Below, in pieces: positions 6,930 to 14,134 of a DNA stretch of 55,639 nucleotides; the stretch's first letter is position 1; every line of letters starts with the position of its first letter. Made by a program: the position numbers and the translations under genes. The notes beneath the pieces are model-generated. The model made no database searches. It had not been told where the DNA came from and saw only the letters and a program-made list of their open reading frames with translations. The DNA is from an uncultured delta proteobacterium (GTDB lineage Bacteria; Myxococcota_A; Polyangia; Polyangiales; Polyangiaceae): assembly GCA_903892415.1 (NCBI GenBank), contig CAITIQ010000634.1, forward strand, positions 1 through 55,639, given 5' to 3'.

Positions 6930-9900
6930 CTAGATCGCCTTCACCGTCCCCAGCTCGACGTCGCCGTGATCCGATTGAATGATGAACGGACGATCTTCGA
7001 TCGTGACGTTGCCACGGCCGTCATGTCGCACGATCTGGAGCTTGCCCATACCGAAGCCCATCACGCCGCGAGAGTAGTAGTTGGCCCGTAGCTGGTAGGG
7101 AAATCCGCGGTCTGGACGGGGAATCACAAAGCCCTCGGGGCCATAGCCGGTGGTTACGTCGGCGACCAATGCGCCCCCCGTCTCGAGCGTCTTGTGTTGG
7201 AAGCTCGCGTGCTCTCCAAACGCGTCGGTTACGTGCAGGTCGACGTCGTTGGCGTCGGTCTCCCACGAAAGCACGAAGCGAATGCTGGGGGTCTCGTCGA
7301 TGGTCAGCTCCAAGTGGCGGAGTCGGGCTCGAATCTCCTCTGCTTGCCCGGGAAATTGGCGTTGCCAGGCTGCGGCGATCACCGCAGCGTCTTGGCGCAA
7401 GACCGAGAGCACACCGGCGTAACGGCCCTCCGGCAATTGCATCGACAAGGCCTTCTCCAGCGTCTCGAAGGCGCGCGCCGGTTCTCCGCCTTTGAGCTGC
7501 GCGTAGGCGAGCATGCGATGGCCGGACGGATGGTCCGGTCGATCGAGCACGGCTGAAGCAAGCGCCGTCTGGGCGACGCCCAGCGCGGCCTCGGTACCAA
7601 CGCGCTCCAGCCGTTGGGCCGCGAAGCGCTTCATCTCGACCCGGTAGGACCAAAGATCGAGCAGCGACCCGTAGGCTCGCGACGCCAGCCTCGGGCGCCC
7701 GGTCGCCTCGGCTGCTTCGCCGACCGCCAGGAAGGCCAGCACGTCGGTCGGGGATTCAGCGGAGAAGCGAAGCGCCTCTTCGAGCGCAGCTTCGCCCTGC
7801 TTTTCAGCGAGCTGATCCATCACCAACTTGAAGCGGCCCAGGTAGGGACTTGGCGGCGCAACAGGCCCCTGCGGCTGCTCAGGTAGGGTGCGAGGTGGAG
7901 ACTGAGGTGGTGGCATTGCCGCGACGCCGTCGGAGGTAGGGATATTGCGTGTTGAGCCATCGGGGCTGAACATGATCGGGAACACCACATTGACGCTCCC
8001 CACCTCCGGCTCTGGGAAGCGAAGCCCCGCGAAGGAGTGGACGACGCAACCCTCCACAGCCCTTGAGTCGAGGGTCGATGATTGAACCTGGGCGTTGTGG
8101 GTGCTTCCGTCCGGCCCAATCGTGAACTTGATGCTGATTCGACCGGCGAGCGTCGGCTGCTCCCTTAGCCCTCGTTCGTAGCAGAGTCGGAAGCGTCCAA
8201 AGTTCTGACGCACGATTCGCTGAATCACCTCGGGCGGTAACCGCCCTGAGACAGAGGTCGTACCCATACGAAGCGAAGGGGGCGGGGTCCGATGGCTGCC
8301 ACCAAGCCGGCCGGCACCGTTGCCGAATCCAGCTCCGTGGCCGATGGTGCCGATGTTGCCGAGGCCGATGCCTTCCCCGCGTCCACCGCCTCCCTCTCCG
8401 ATCCCGGTCAAGCCCAAGCCGCCAGCGCCAAACGCTTCTCCGACCTCGGTGCCCCACATATTGCCGGTTGCTGTGATCGGGTCGCTCGCCGACGGTGCTC
8501 CCCAAGGCGCAGTCGGACCCAGCGGGTCCGCCCGGGAGGGCAGCGAAGGAGGGCCCGCGGCAAGCCCTTGCTTATCGCCGAACTCGACGCGATGGCCACG
8601 TTCGGTGCGGATCACGTCGCCGTCGACGACCAGCACATCGAGCGTGGCCGTGCGATCGATGCCGAAGCGGGCGTAGTCACTGTCGCGCTCGAGCACCACC
8701 ATCGCCGTGTGCTTGCTCAGCACGCGATGCTTGGTCGAAAGGTTGATGATGCGTTTTTTGACGTCTTCGTCTTTCGCGTCGGCGAGCTGCTCTAGATCGC
8801 CGATCTCAACGACGGCTTGTGCGCGCTCGAGGAGCTGCTTCGAGGCGGTGGGCCTCACCGCTATCGCCCGGCTTTCACTGCCAAGCTTCACGCTGACACT
8901 GTCGCCGCTCACCGGCTGGTCGAGCTTGGCGAAGACCACGAATTCATCACCGGGTAGCGCGCCCGTGAGCGTCTTCGGAGATTGCCAGGTAGCGCCCGGT
9001 ACCTTCAGGTCCAAGTTGGCCAACGTCTTCTGCGCAAGCTTGCGCGCGAGCAGTGCGGGCTCACTGGCGAGGTCCACCGCGACCCCGTTTTCGGCGCCGC
9101 TCGCGGTCAGGGCCGCCAGGGTTGCCCCATCGCGCAGTCCGCCGATCGCGAGCGCGTCGACTCTGCGCACACCTGCTTGTTTGAGACCGCTCGCAGTGCC
9201 ACCAAGTTCAGCCAACGTAGCCGCTCCGGTCGAGGCGATGCCGTCCGAGAGGATCATCAAGCGTGAAAGCTGAAGCGGACGAGCGGCGTCTCTTGCGAAG
9301 GCGAGGGCCTTGCCGAGATCGCTCGCGCCAAAGGCTTGTCGACGGCGAAGTCCATCGATCGCTGCGCGATCGAAAGTGCCTGCTGTGCCATTGAACACCA
9401 AGTCCACCTCCTGGTCGAAGGCGGCGACGGCGATGTGCGCATCAGCTGGGAACGCCTGCACCAACGCGTGCAGCTGGTCGAGCTCGAGGTCGAAGTCGAG
9501 CGCGCGTCCAGCGCTCGTGTCCACCATCAAGAGGACATCCGCTAGGGCATCGGGGCTGGCAGCTCCGTCCGGAACGACGCCGCGAAGCACCACCGTCTCT
9601 TCATGAAATACGCCTAACTCTCGGTTGATCGTGCCCGCAGGGAGCAGCAGATCCTCGGTTGGCTGGAACTGCTTTTCGCTTCGACTCAGCAGCTGTTTGC
9701 CACCGGAACTCACGCTTACGTTGAGCTCGCGAATCTGCGGTAAGCCCGACAGGCGAACGCGAAGTGGGTGACTCTCATCAATCACCTCGGCGTAGGTGAG
9801 TATCAGCTCCTTGGTGGCCTTGGCGGGGATGGGAAAGACGCGCGCGGAGAACTGATTGCCGGCGCCTTGCTCGAGCAACGCTGGGTCCTTGCGCTGGTGA

Positions 9901-10358
9901 AGAAAGCTCTCGTAACTCTGGCGCGCCCGCTGCTTTTCAACCACCTCGCCCTCTTGCCAAGCCCCGTCGATCTTCATCGCGAAGCGACTCACCGAGGCTC
10001 CCTCGGGTAGGGTGATCGCGAAGCGGCCTTCGCGGATACGGTCCTCCGGGTTGTCGAAGGAGAGCGCGAGCTCGGTGAGCGCGATCGGCCCCTCGAACAC
10101 CGTGCGCGAGCGCATCGAGGCGAGCTTGAGGCCGCTGCCATCGGAGGAGGTGAGGGCGAAAGGGGCCTCCTTCGAGTTGCCGCGTTTCACCAACGGAGGC
10201 GCCGGCTCACTGGCGAGTGAGGCTGGCATGGCGGCTGGCTCCGTCGCGACTTCACCCGCGTGCCCAGCGCTGGGTGCACTCGACGGGTTTGCATCCAAGA
10301 CCGAACAGGCGGTTTGGAGCGCTAGAAAGAGCAGGGGGCTTTGGGCTCGAAGGCGCAT
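6930..10358 (-). CDS. VIT/vWA lipoprotein with AgmX-type, TPR-like and DUF2135 domains
   Basis: 1142 residues. The lipobox is ALQTAC (Cys18), followed by an Ala/Pro-rich linker. A VIT domain (~75-195: RSRTVFEGPIALTELALSF...QSYESFL) is followed by a vWA domain (~274-440). The first MIDAS motif reads DTSAG instead of DxSxS, and MILSDG is present later, so metal binding may be weakened. A Gly-rich stretch leads to an AgmX/PglI C-terminal (TonB-like) domain at ~696-800 (PEVIQRIVRQNFGRFRLCYERGL). Then come helical repeats resembling TPRs and a C-terminal DUF2135/YfaP beta domain (~1026-1142: RFVLSWETDANDVDLHV). The AgmX domain links to gliding and polysaccharide machinery in myxobacteria. The arrangement suggests an envelope adhesion or assembly scaffold. 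Its start is 67 bp from the divergent MAPEG gene. Confidence 0.8.
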   Translation of the reverse strand: MRLRAQSPLLFLALQTACSVLDANPSSAPSAGHAGEVATEPAAMPASLASEPAPPLVKRGNSKEAPFALTSSDGSGLKLASMRSRTVFEGPIALTELALSFDNPEDRIREGRFAITLPEGASVSRFAMKIDGAWQEGEVVEKQRARQSYESFLHQRKDPALLEQGAGNQFSARVFPIPAKATKELILTYAEVIDESHPLRVRLSGLPQIRELNVSVSSGGKQLLSRSEKQFQPTEDLLLPAGTINRELGVFHEETVVLRGVVPDGAASPDALADVLLMVDTSAGRALDFDLELDQLHALVQAFPADAHIAVAAFDQEVDLVFNGTAGTFDRAAIDGLRRRQAFGASDLGKALAFARDAARPLQLSRLMILSDGIASTGAATLAELGGTASGLKQAGVRRVDALAIGGLRDGATLAALTASGAENGVAVDLASEPALLARKLAQKTLANLDLKVPGATWQSPKTLTGALPGDEFVVFAKLDQPVSGDSVSVKLGSESRAIAVRPTASKQLLERAQAVVEIGDLEQLADAKDEDVKKRIINLSTKHRVLSKHTAMVVLERDSDYARFGIDRTATLDVLVVDGDVIRTERGHRVEFGDKQGLAAGPPSLPSRADPLGPTAPWGAPSASDPITATGNMWGTEVGEAFGAGGLGLTGIGEGGGGRGEGIGLGNIGTIGHGAGFGNGAGRLGGSHRTPPPSLRMGTTSVSGRLPPEVIQRIVRQNFGRFRLCYERGLREQPTLAGRISIKFTIGPDGSTHNAQVQSSTLDSRAVEGCVVHSFAGLRFPEPEVGSVNVVFPIMFSPDGSTRNIPTSDGVAAMPPPQSPPRTLPEQPQGPVAPPSPYLGRFKLVMDQLAEKQGEAALEEALRFSAESPTDVLAFLAVGEAAEATGRPRLASRAYGSLLDLWSYRVEMKRFAAQRLERVGTEAALGVAQTALASAVLDRPDHPSGHRMLAYAQLKGGEPARAFETLEKALSMQLPEGRYAGVLSVLRQDAAVIAAAWQRQFPGQAEEIRARLRHLELTIDETPSIRFVLSWETDANDVDLHVTDAFGEHASFQHKTLETGGALVADVTTGYGPEGFVIPRPDRGFPYQLRANYYSRGVMGFGMGKLQIVRHDGRGNVTIEDRPFIIQSDHGDVELGTVKAI

Positions 10359-10425
10359 GGGGGGCTATGACCGCCGGATTCGTCGAAGGTTCCCGGATGC
10401 TCGAAAGGTTGATTAGGCTCACGGT

Positions 10426-10860
10426 ATGTCGCTTGACGCCAGCTCTCGAGGTCTGCTCCTTCCGGTCGCCGCGCTCGTCGCCTGGACCTTCGTCATGTGG
10501 ACGTGGATGTACGTCACACGGATCCCGGCCATTCTGGGGACGAAGATGAAGCTCGATCCGTTGCTACCGCGGGGCGAGCAGATGGCCCAGCTACCACCGC
10601 GCGTACGGTGGAAGGCCGATAACTACAACCACCTGATGGAGATGCCGACGCTGTTCTACGCCATCAGCATCGTGATGGCGCTCTCGGGTGGGGCCACCCA
10701 GGCCGACGCCTGGATCGCCTGGGGTTACGTCGGGTTGCGCGTCGTGCACAGCGTCCTTCAAGCGACCGTGAACAAGATCGAAGTGCGCTTCAGCCTCTTC
10801 TTGCTGTCTTCCTTCGTACTGATCGCGCTGACCGTGCGCACGCTGCTCGTGCTGGTTTGA
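10426..10860 (+). CDS. MAPEG-family integral membrane protein
   Basis: 144 residues with about four hydrophobic helices. MAPEG features are seen in RVRWKADNYNHLMEMPTLFYAISIVMAL and YVGLRVVHSVLQATVNKIEVRFSLFLLS. The NxxE/PxxF-like signature and the RxxHS motif are conserved in the bacterial branch. Family members include microsomal glutathione transferases, but most bacterial ones have no assigned substrate. It is divergently transcribed from the large VIT/vWA gene and convergent with the DoxX gene. There is no sign of truncation. Confidence 0.85.
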   Translation: MSLDASSRGLLLPVAALVAWTFVMWTWMYVTRIPAILGTKMKLDPLLPRGEQMAQLPPRVRWKADNYNHLMEMPTLFYAISIVMALSGGATQADAWIAWGYVGLRVVHSVLQATVNKIEVRFSLFLLSSFVLIALTVRTLLVLV

Positions 10861-10896
10861 CGGGGGTAAGCCTTGAGCGCGCGTCCTATTGAGTCA

Positions 10897-11337
10897 TCAC
10901 GTTCGATCGAACAGGCGCTGGTCGAGCGAGAGCTTTCCGGGGCCGCTCACGGCGAAGAGCAGCATCACCACGACCAAAAGCGACGGATACTCGAAGCCAA
11001 CGCCGCCGCCTGAGCCCAACTGCTTCACTTGGTGGGCATGGGTGCTGAGCACGGCGACCAGCATCGTGATCGCGAGGCTTACGGCTGCGGGTCGGACCAT
11101 GAGGCCAAGCGCTACCAGCAACCCACCCAAGAGCTCAGACAGCGTCGCGCTCCACGCCATCACGGAGGGAAGTGGAAAGCCTTTGTCGGCGAGGCCGGTG
11201 GCGAAGTTTCCCACCCCACCGCGGAGCTTACTGAGCCCATGCAGCGCGAGGTAGCCACCCGAGGTGAGCCGGAGAGCGAGCAAGGCAAGGTCATCGAGCA
11301 TCGCGGAACGCGCGGTGAGCAGCTTCATAAAGTCCAT
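10897..11337 (-). CDS. DoxX-family membrane protein
   Basis: 146 residues with four predicted membrane helices. The DoxX signature is visible in ALLALRLTSGGYLALHGLSKLRGG, FPLPSVMAWSATLSELLGGLLVALGLMVRPAA and the final PSLLVVVMLLFAVSGPGKLSLD. DoxX-like proteins are inner-membrane proteins linked to redox or thiosulfate metabolism in a few species; most, as here, lack an assigned role. An internal ATG three codons downstream (MKLLTA) is an equally good start. It stands alone, convergent with the MAPEG gene. Confidence 0.85.
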   Translation of the reverse strand: MDFMKLLTARSAMLDDLALLALRLTSGGYLALHGLSKLRGGVGNFATGLADKGFPLPSVMAWSATLSELLGGLLVALGLMVRPAAVSLAITMLVAVLSTHAHQVKQLGSGGGVGFEYPSLLVVVMLLFAVSGPGKLSLDQRLFDRT

Positions 11338-11400
11338 GTATCACGAGCTGCTCCCGAGCTCGCGGAGCTCGATGCTCACGTTGCACGAGCGCGTGGGGAC

Positions 11401-11508
11401 TCAGCAGTACTCGCCCACGAGCTTCAGCGCCTTCTTGGACTTCACGATTTCGGCGAGCTGGGTCTCGCTCACGCGTTGCCCGACGTAGGTATCTTCCGAC
11501 GATGTCGC
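11401..11508 (-). other. coding-like remnant without a start codon
   Basis: The last ~36 codons of a minus-strand frame (ending LVGEYC, stop at 11401) have near-exclusive G/C in third positions and Lys/Glu/Val-rich content like a real protein. No in-frame ATG or convincing GTG precedes them, and the frame then runs antisense into the neighbouring gene. It could be the 3' end of a decayed gene, or a micro-ORF from the GTG just before SETQLAEIV. It may also be chance. Confidence 0.3.
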
Positions 11509-11585
11509 TTGTGGCGATTCATGCTTTCGGACGTGTCCGCCGCGTCGCGGCCCCCGAAGGTTCTCGTTTGTGATTGGATCCGACC

Positions 11586-11909
11586 ATGAGTGTTCGACGC
11601 TGCTTGTTGCCAACGCTCGCACTCGCGCTCGTTGGGTGGGGAGGCAACGTTGTTGTTGAATCCGGCTCGAGCGGCAGTGGGGCAGGGAGCGGCCAGCGCC
11701 GCTGCGAGGAATACTGCGCAGAAGCGGCGGACTGCCCCGAAGGGGTTCCGGATTGTGCCTCGTCTTGCGAGCTCGCCCGAGAATCCTTCGTGCAGCAAGG
11801 TTGTGGCGCCGAGTTTGAGCAGTACCTTGCTTGTTTCGTAGACTCTCCCGAGGTCTGCACTGCCACCGGCGAGGAATGCCCAGGCGACGTGGACGCATTC
11901 AGCGCCTGA
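11586..11909 (+). CDS. small secreted Cys-rich protein with an altered lipobox
   Basis: 107 residues from ATG 11586. The signal sequence MSVRRCLLPTLALALVGWGG is followed by the sort of linker (NVVVESGSSGSG) that elsewhere in this genome follows CGG at a lipidated Cys; here the lipidation position is Trp (TGG). The mature part holds eight evenly spaced Cys (CEEYC, DCPEG, DCASSC, GCGAEF, ACF, VC, EC), the pattern of small disulfide-rich exported proteins common in Polyangia. The function is unknown. It stands alone, with no operon partner. Confidence 0.65.
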   Translation: MSVRRCLLPTLALALVGWGGNVVVESGSSGSGAGSGQRRCEEYCAEAADCPEGVPDCASSCELARESFVQQGCGAEFEQYLACFVDSPEVCTATGEECPGDVDAFSA

Positions 11910-11990
11910 TGTCCTTCGCTTACAACACCGCCGTATTGGCGTTTGCGCTCAACCTCGCTTTCGGCTCGTTCGAGTAAGGGGCCGTGGGCC

Positions 11991-12033
11991 GTCCCTTATG
12001 TGGCGATCGTGTTGGGTGAGCGGCAGGTTTGCC
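11991..12033 (+). other. structured intergenic element, copy A
   Basis: The block CCCTTATGTGGCGATCGTG is followed by TTGGG and a small hairpin, GGCA-GGTT-TGCC (12022-12033). A closely similar block plus hairpin occurs at 24439-24484. Both lie in intergenic DNA downstream of a plus-strand lipoprotein-like gene. This suggests a dispersed repeat family or a shared 3'-UTR or small-RNA element; the identity is unknown. Confidence 0.4.
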
Positions 12034-12050
12034 TCGGTTTGTCGCTAGCT

Positions 12051-12080
12051 CGACCTTGCTTCGACCTTGCTTCGACCTTG
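12051..12080. repeat. short tandem repeat, 11-bp unit
   Basis: CGACCTTGCTT occurs twice in full (12051-12061, 12062-12072), followed by a partial third copy CGACCTTG (12073-12080). It is non-coding and lies immediately before a hairpin. Confidence 0.9.
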
Positions 12081-12083
12081 CGA

Positions 12084-12110
12084 CCCGCTGCGTAGACGAG
12101 TCGCAGCGGG
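12084..12110 (-). terminator. strong hairpin downstream of the DUF3309 gene
   Basis: Perfect 9-bp inverted repeat CCCGCTGCG / CGCAGCGGG with a 9-nt loop, 18 bp past the stop of the DUF3309 gene. No T-tract follows on either strand, so it is an L-shaped or Rho-assisted terminator candidate rather than a classical intrinsic one. Confidence 0.5.
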
Positions 12111-12127
12111 CCGTTGCCTTGGGCGGT

Positions 12128-12277
12128 TCATGCCATGTGCAGATTTCCGGTGAACCAAAGCGCCACGACAACGAGCAGGATCACGCCAGCCGGCGACCAG
12201 CCTACGTAGCGGGAATGACCCCAGCCGCCGCCGACGAGCGCCACAACCAAGAAGATGACGAGGATGGTGAACAACAT
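12128..12277 (-). CDS. DUF3309-family small membrane protein
   Basis: 49 residues starting MLFTILVIFLVVALVGGGWG, then HSRYVGWSPAGVILLVVVALWF. Two hydrophobic helices are separated by the conserved Gly-rich, SRYxGWSPxG loop that defines DUF3309. These tiny membrane proteins are widespread in Proteobacteria and often stress-associated; the molecular role is unknown. The frame is open a further 21 codons upstream, but that extension lacks hydrophobic or conserved character, so ATG 12277 is chosen. A strong hairpin follows the gene. Confidence 0.8.
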   Translation of the reverse strand: MLFTILVIFLVVALVGGGWGHSRYVGWSPAGVILLVVVALWFTGNLHMA

Positions 12278-12360
12278 GCTCAAGGCCTCGCAAGCGGCAT
12301 GCCGCTGGAGCCTGAGTCGATGAAGGCTGCATTGTCGCACGGGCTTCCGCCGTTACTCGT

Positions 12361-13027
12361 TCATTCGCCGCGCGTCGGGTTGGGCGCAAAGCTGTCTTCG
12401 GCGTGGTCTTCGACGCTGAAGGGAAGCCCGAGCGCGGCGCACGCTTCGACCACCGTCCGAAGTTCGAGCTTCTCGCTTCGCCGTACGAAGAGCGGCGCTG
12501 CCTCGTCACCCTGGAGCTTGGCTCGCAGCGGCGTTCGCGCTTGCACCCCCGCTGCGCTGTGCTCGTCGAAGCACGCGTGTGCGGTCTGCCTCGCGCTCGA
12601 GGACGTACACCGCATCCGACGCTGGGTCGGGAAAATATCTGCTTTTGAGCGTTGCTCGCGCGCCCTCTTCATCGACTGCGGCGAGCACCCACTCGGCGGC
12701 GTATTGCACCGCAAAGGTCCCGTCGGGCCAGCCAACGATCTCGCCCATCGAGTTGTAGTTGTCGGTGGTCGAGTGCACTTTGGGCTCGCCGATCTGCGGC
12801 GGCCAGCTCGAAAAGAGGCCGCGCAGGCTTCGCGAAATCAAACGGGGACCCTTGGGACCGCGCTGCGCATAGACCAGCACCGCCTCATCTGCGCCGGTGC
12901 GCGCGATGCGCGGCAACTGCGCGCGGACCGTCTCGCTCACGGCGACCGGCTCAGCGGAGAGCGTCAGCGACTCGAAGGACGGAACCGGACCTTGCTCGGG
13001 GGTGCTCACCCGTGGAGACGGTAACAC
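12361..13027 (-). pseudogene. frameshifted gene of unknown function, last gene of the kinase operon
   Basis: The first frame runs from GTG 13027 (or the GTG six codons later, VSTPEQGPVP) through LPRIARTGADEAVLVYAQRG to VYVLEREADRTRVL. Near 12570 coding character moves to another frame, which continues DEHSAAGVQARTPLRAKLQGDEAAPLFV... to the stop at 12361. Removing one T in the CTTCGA context restores a single ~220-residue protein reading RVLDEHSAAG. Codon third positions are G/C-rich on both sides of the break, so the damage is recent or is a sequencing error. It begins 27 bp after the lipoprotein gene and shares its strand. It has beta-rich N-terminal and helical C-terminal parts. No family is recognised and no signal peptide is seen. 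Confidence 0.6.
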
Positions 13028-13054
13028 GGCCGCCTGGGCGAACCAGCGCTGCGA

Positions 13055-14134
13055 CTACAAGGCGACCCACACAGCGAACGCACGGCGCAGCGCGCTGGGT
13101 GCGGGCTCAAAGCGCAGCTCAGCGATCTGCGCGGTGCTGGCCTCGGGAAGGAAGTAGAGGAACGTTGTTTGTGGCGCCATGGGGCGGTCAGCGATGATGC
13201 CGTCGCCGTCGCGGGCGCTTGGCCCAAACAGCGTATCGCCCCACGCGCGCAGGAAGGCCTGCGTCTCTTCGGCGGTCATTCCGAGTTGGCTCATGGTGTC
13301 GCGGATGGCCTGGACGCCGTCGCCGCTGACGGTGGGCCTCATGTACTCATCGCCTTCGGACTTGTCGGTGGGGAGCACGTCGTTCGGTCTCTTTTCATCG
13401 GCGGTCTGCGGAGCCGGGGGAGAGAGCAGCGAGCTTTTGATGGTGTTGCCGTTGCGATCGATGCGCACGATGCTGCCAGGGATCGGCAGCGAGCCGAGGT
13501 TCTCGACGCGAACGTCGCTCGGGCTCGAGCCGCGTTTGAAGCGAAGGGGCAGGGTGAAGCCGCGCAGTTCGGCGCGATAAAAGAGGAACTTCTCCTCGCT
13601 CGTTCCGACGCGCACACAGCTCGCGTCTTTGGTGCGCACGGCGGCCAAGTCAGCGGCCTCACAATAGCTGCCTTTGGGCAGGCCGGAACACGGCGGCTCT
13701 GCAGCGCTCGGCAAGGGCGAGGGGTTGCAGGCCGCTCCACCGAGCGCGCCCACGGCGACGTTGCTCCAGCGTGCGGTGGCTCCACTTCCTTCGGCCAGCG
13801 GCCAGGTCTCCAGCAGCGAACCCTTCACCGCGCTCGGCAGCTGCACCTCCACCGACGTCAACGTCAGCGCTGCTGGCGCGTGGAAGTAGAGCACCGGCTT
13901 GTCTGCCATCAACGCTTCAACGTGACGCGGCCCGACAGCGCCGAGTTGCAAGACGTCTCCCGGCTGTGCGCGCAACAAGCCCCACTCGTGCACCTCGAAG
14001 TTGGCGGAGGCTGAGGTTGCAGAGTTTGGTGGAGGAACGTTGGGCTCGAGGGGTTGAGTGGTGGTTGGGCTCGCGCTGCAGGCCAGGAGGGTGGAGAGCA
14101 GGATGGCGGAGGTAGCGCTGTTCCACGGTTTCAT
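13055..14134 (-). CDS. lipoprotein coupled to a Ser/Thr kinase gene
   Basis: 359 residues from ATG 14134, which overlaps the kinase stop by 4 bp (ATGA). The signal peptide MKPWNSATSAILLSTLLAC ends in a lipobox (LLAC), followed by a Pro/Thr-rich linker. The mature part begins ASANFEVHEWGLLRAQPGD, a start seen in several myxobacterial proteins of unknown function, and carries mixed alpha/beta segments and Cys pairs (ACNPSPLPSAAEPPC, YCEAADLAAVRTKDASC). A helical segment QAIRDTMSQLGMTAEETQAFLRAW precedes a C-terminal strand-rich region. No enzyme family is recognised. The coupling suggests it acts with the kinase, for example as an envelope partner sensed by the kinase's periplasmic domain; this is inference. 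Confidence 0.75.
   Translation of the reverse strand: MKPWNSATSAILLSTLLACSASPTTTQPLEPNVPPPNSATSASANFEVHEWGLLRAQPGDVLQLGAVGPRHVEALMADKPVLYFHAPAALTLTSVEVQLPSAVKGSLLETWPLAEGSGATARWSNVAVGALGGAACNPSPLPSAAEPPCSGLPKGSYCEAADLAAVRTKDASCVRVGTSEEKFLFYRAELRGFTLPLRFKRGSSPSDVRVENLGSLPIPGSIVRIDRNGNTIKSSLLSPPAPQTADEKRPNDVLPTDKSEGDEYMRPTVSGDGVQAIRDTMSQLGMTAEETQAFLRAWGDTLFGPSARDGDGIIADRPMAPQTTFLYFLPEASTAQIAELRFEPAPSALRRAFAVWVAL

Noticed and set aside
12084..12110. Reading the hairpin as an attachment site or origin element
   Set aside because: No integrase, dnaA boxes or repeats of the sequence elsewhere; a terminator-like role is simpler.
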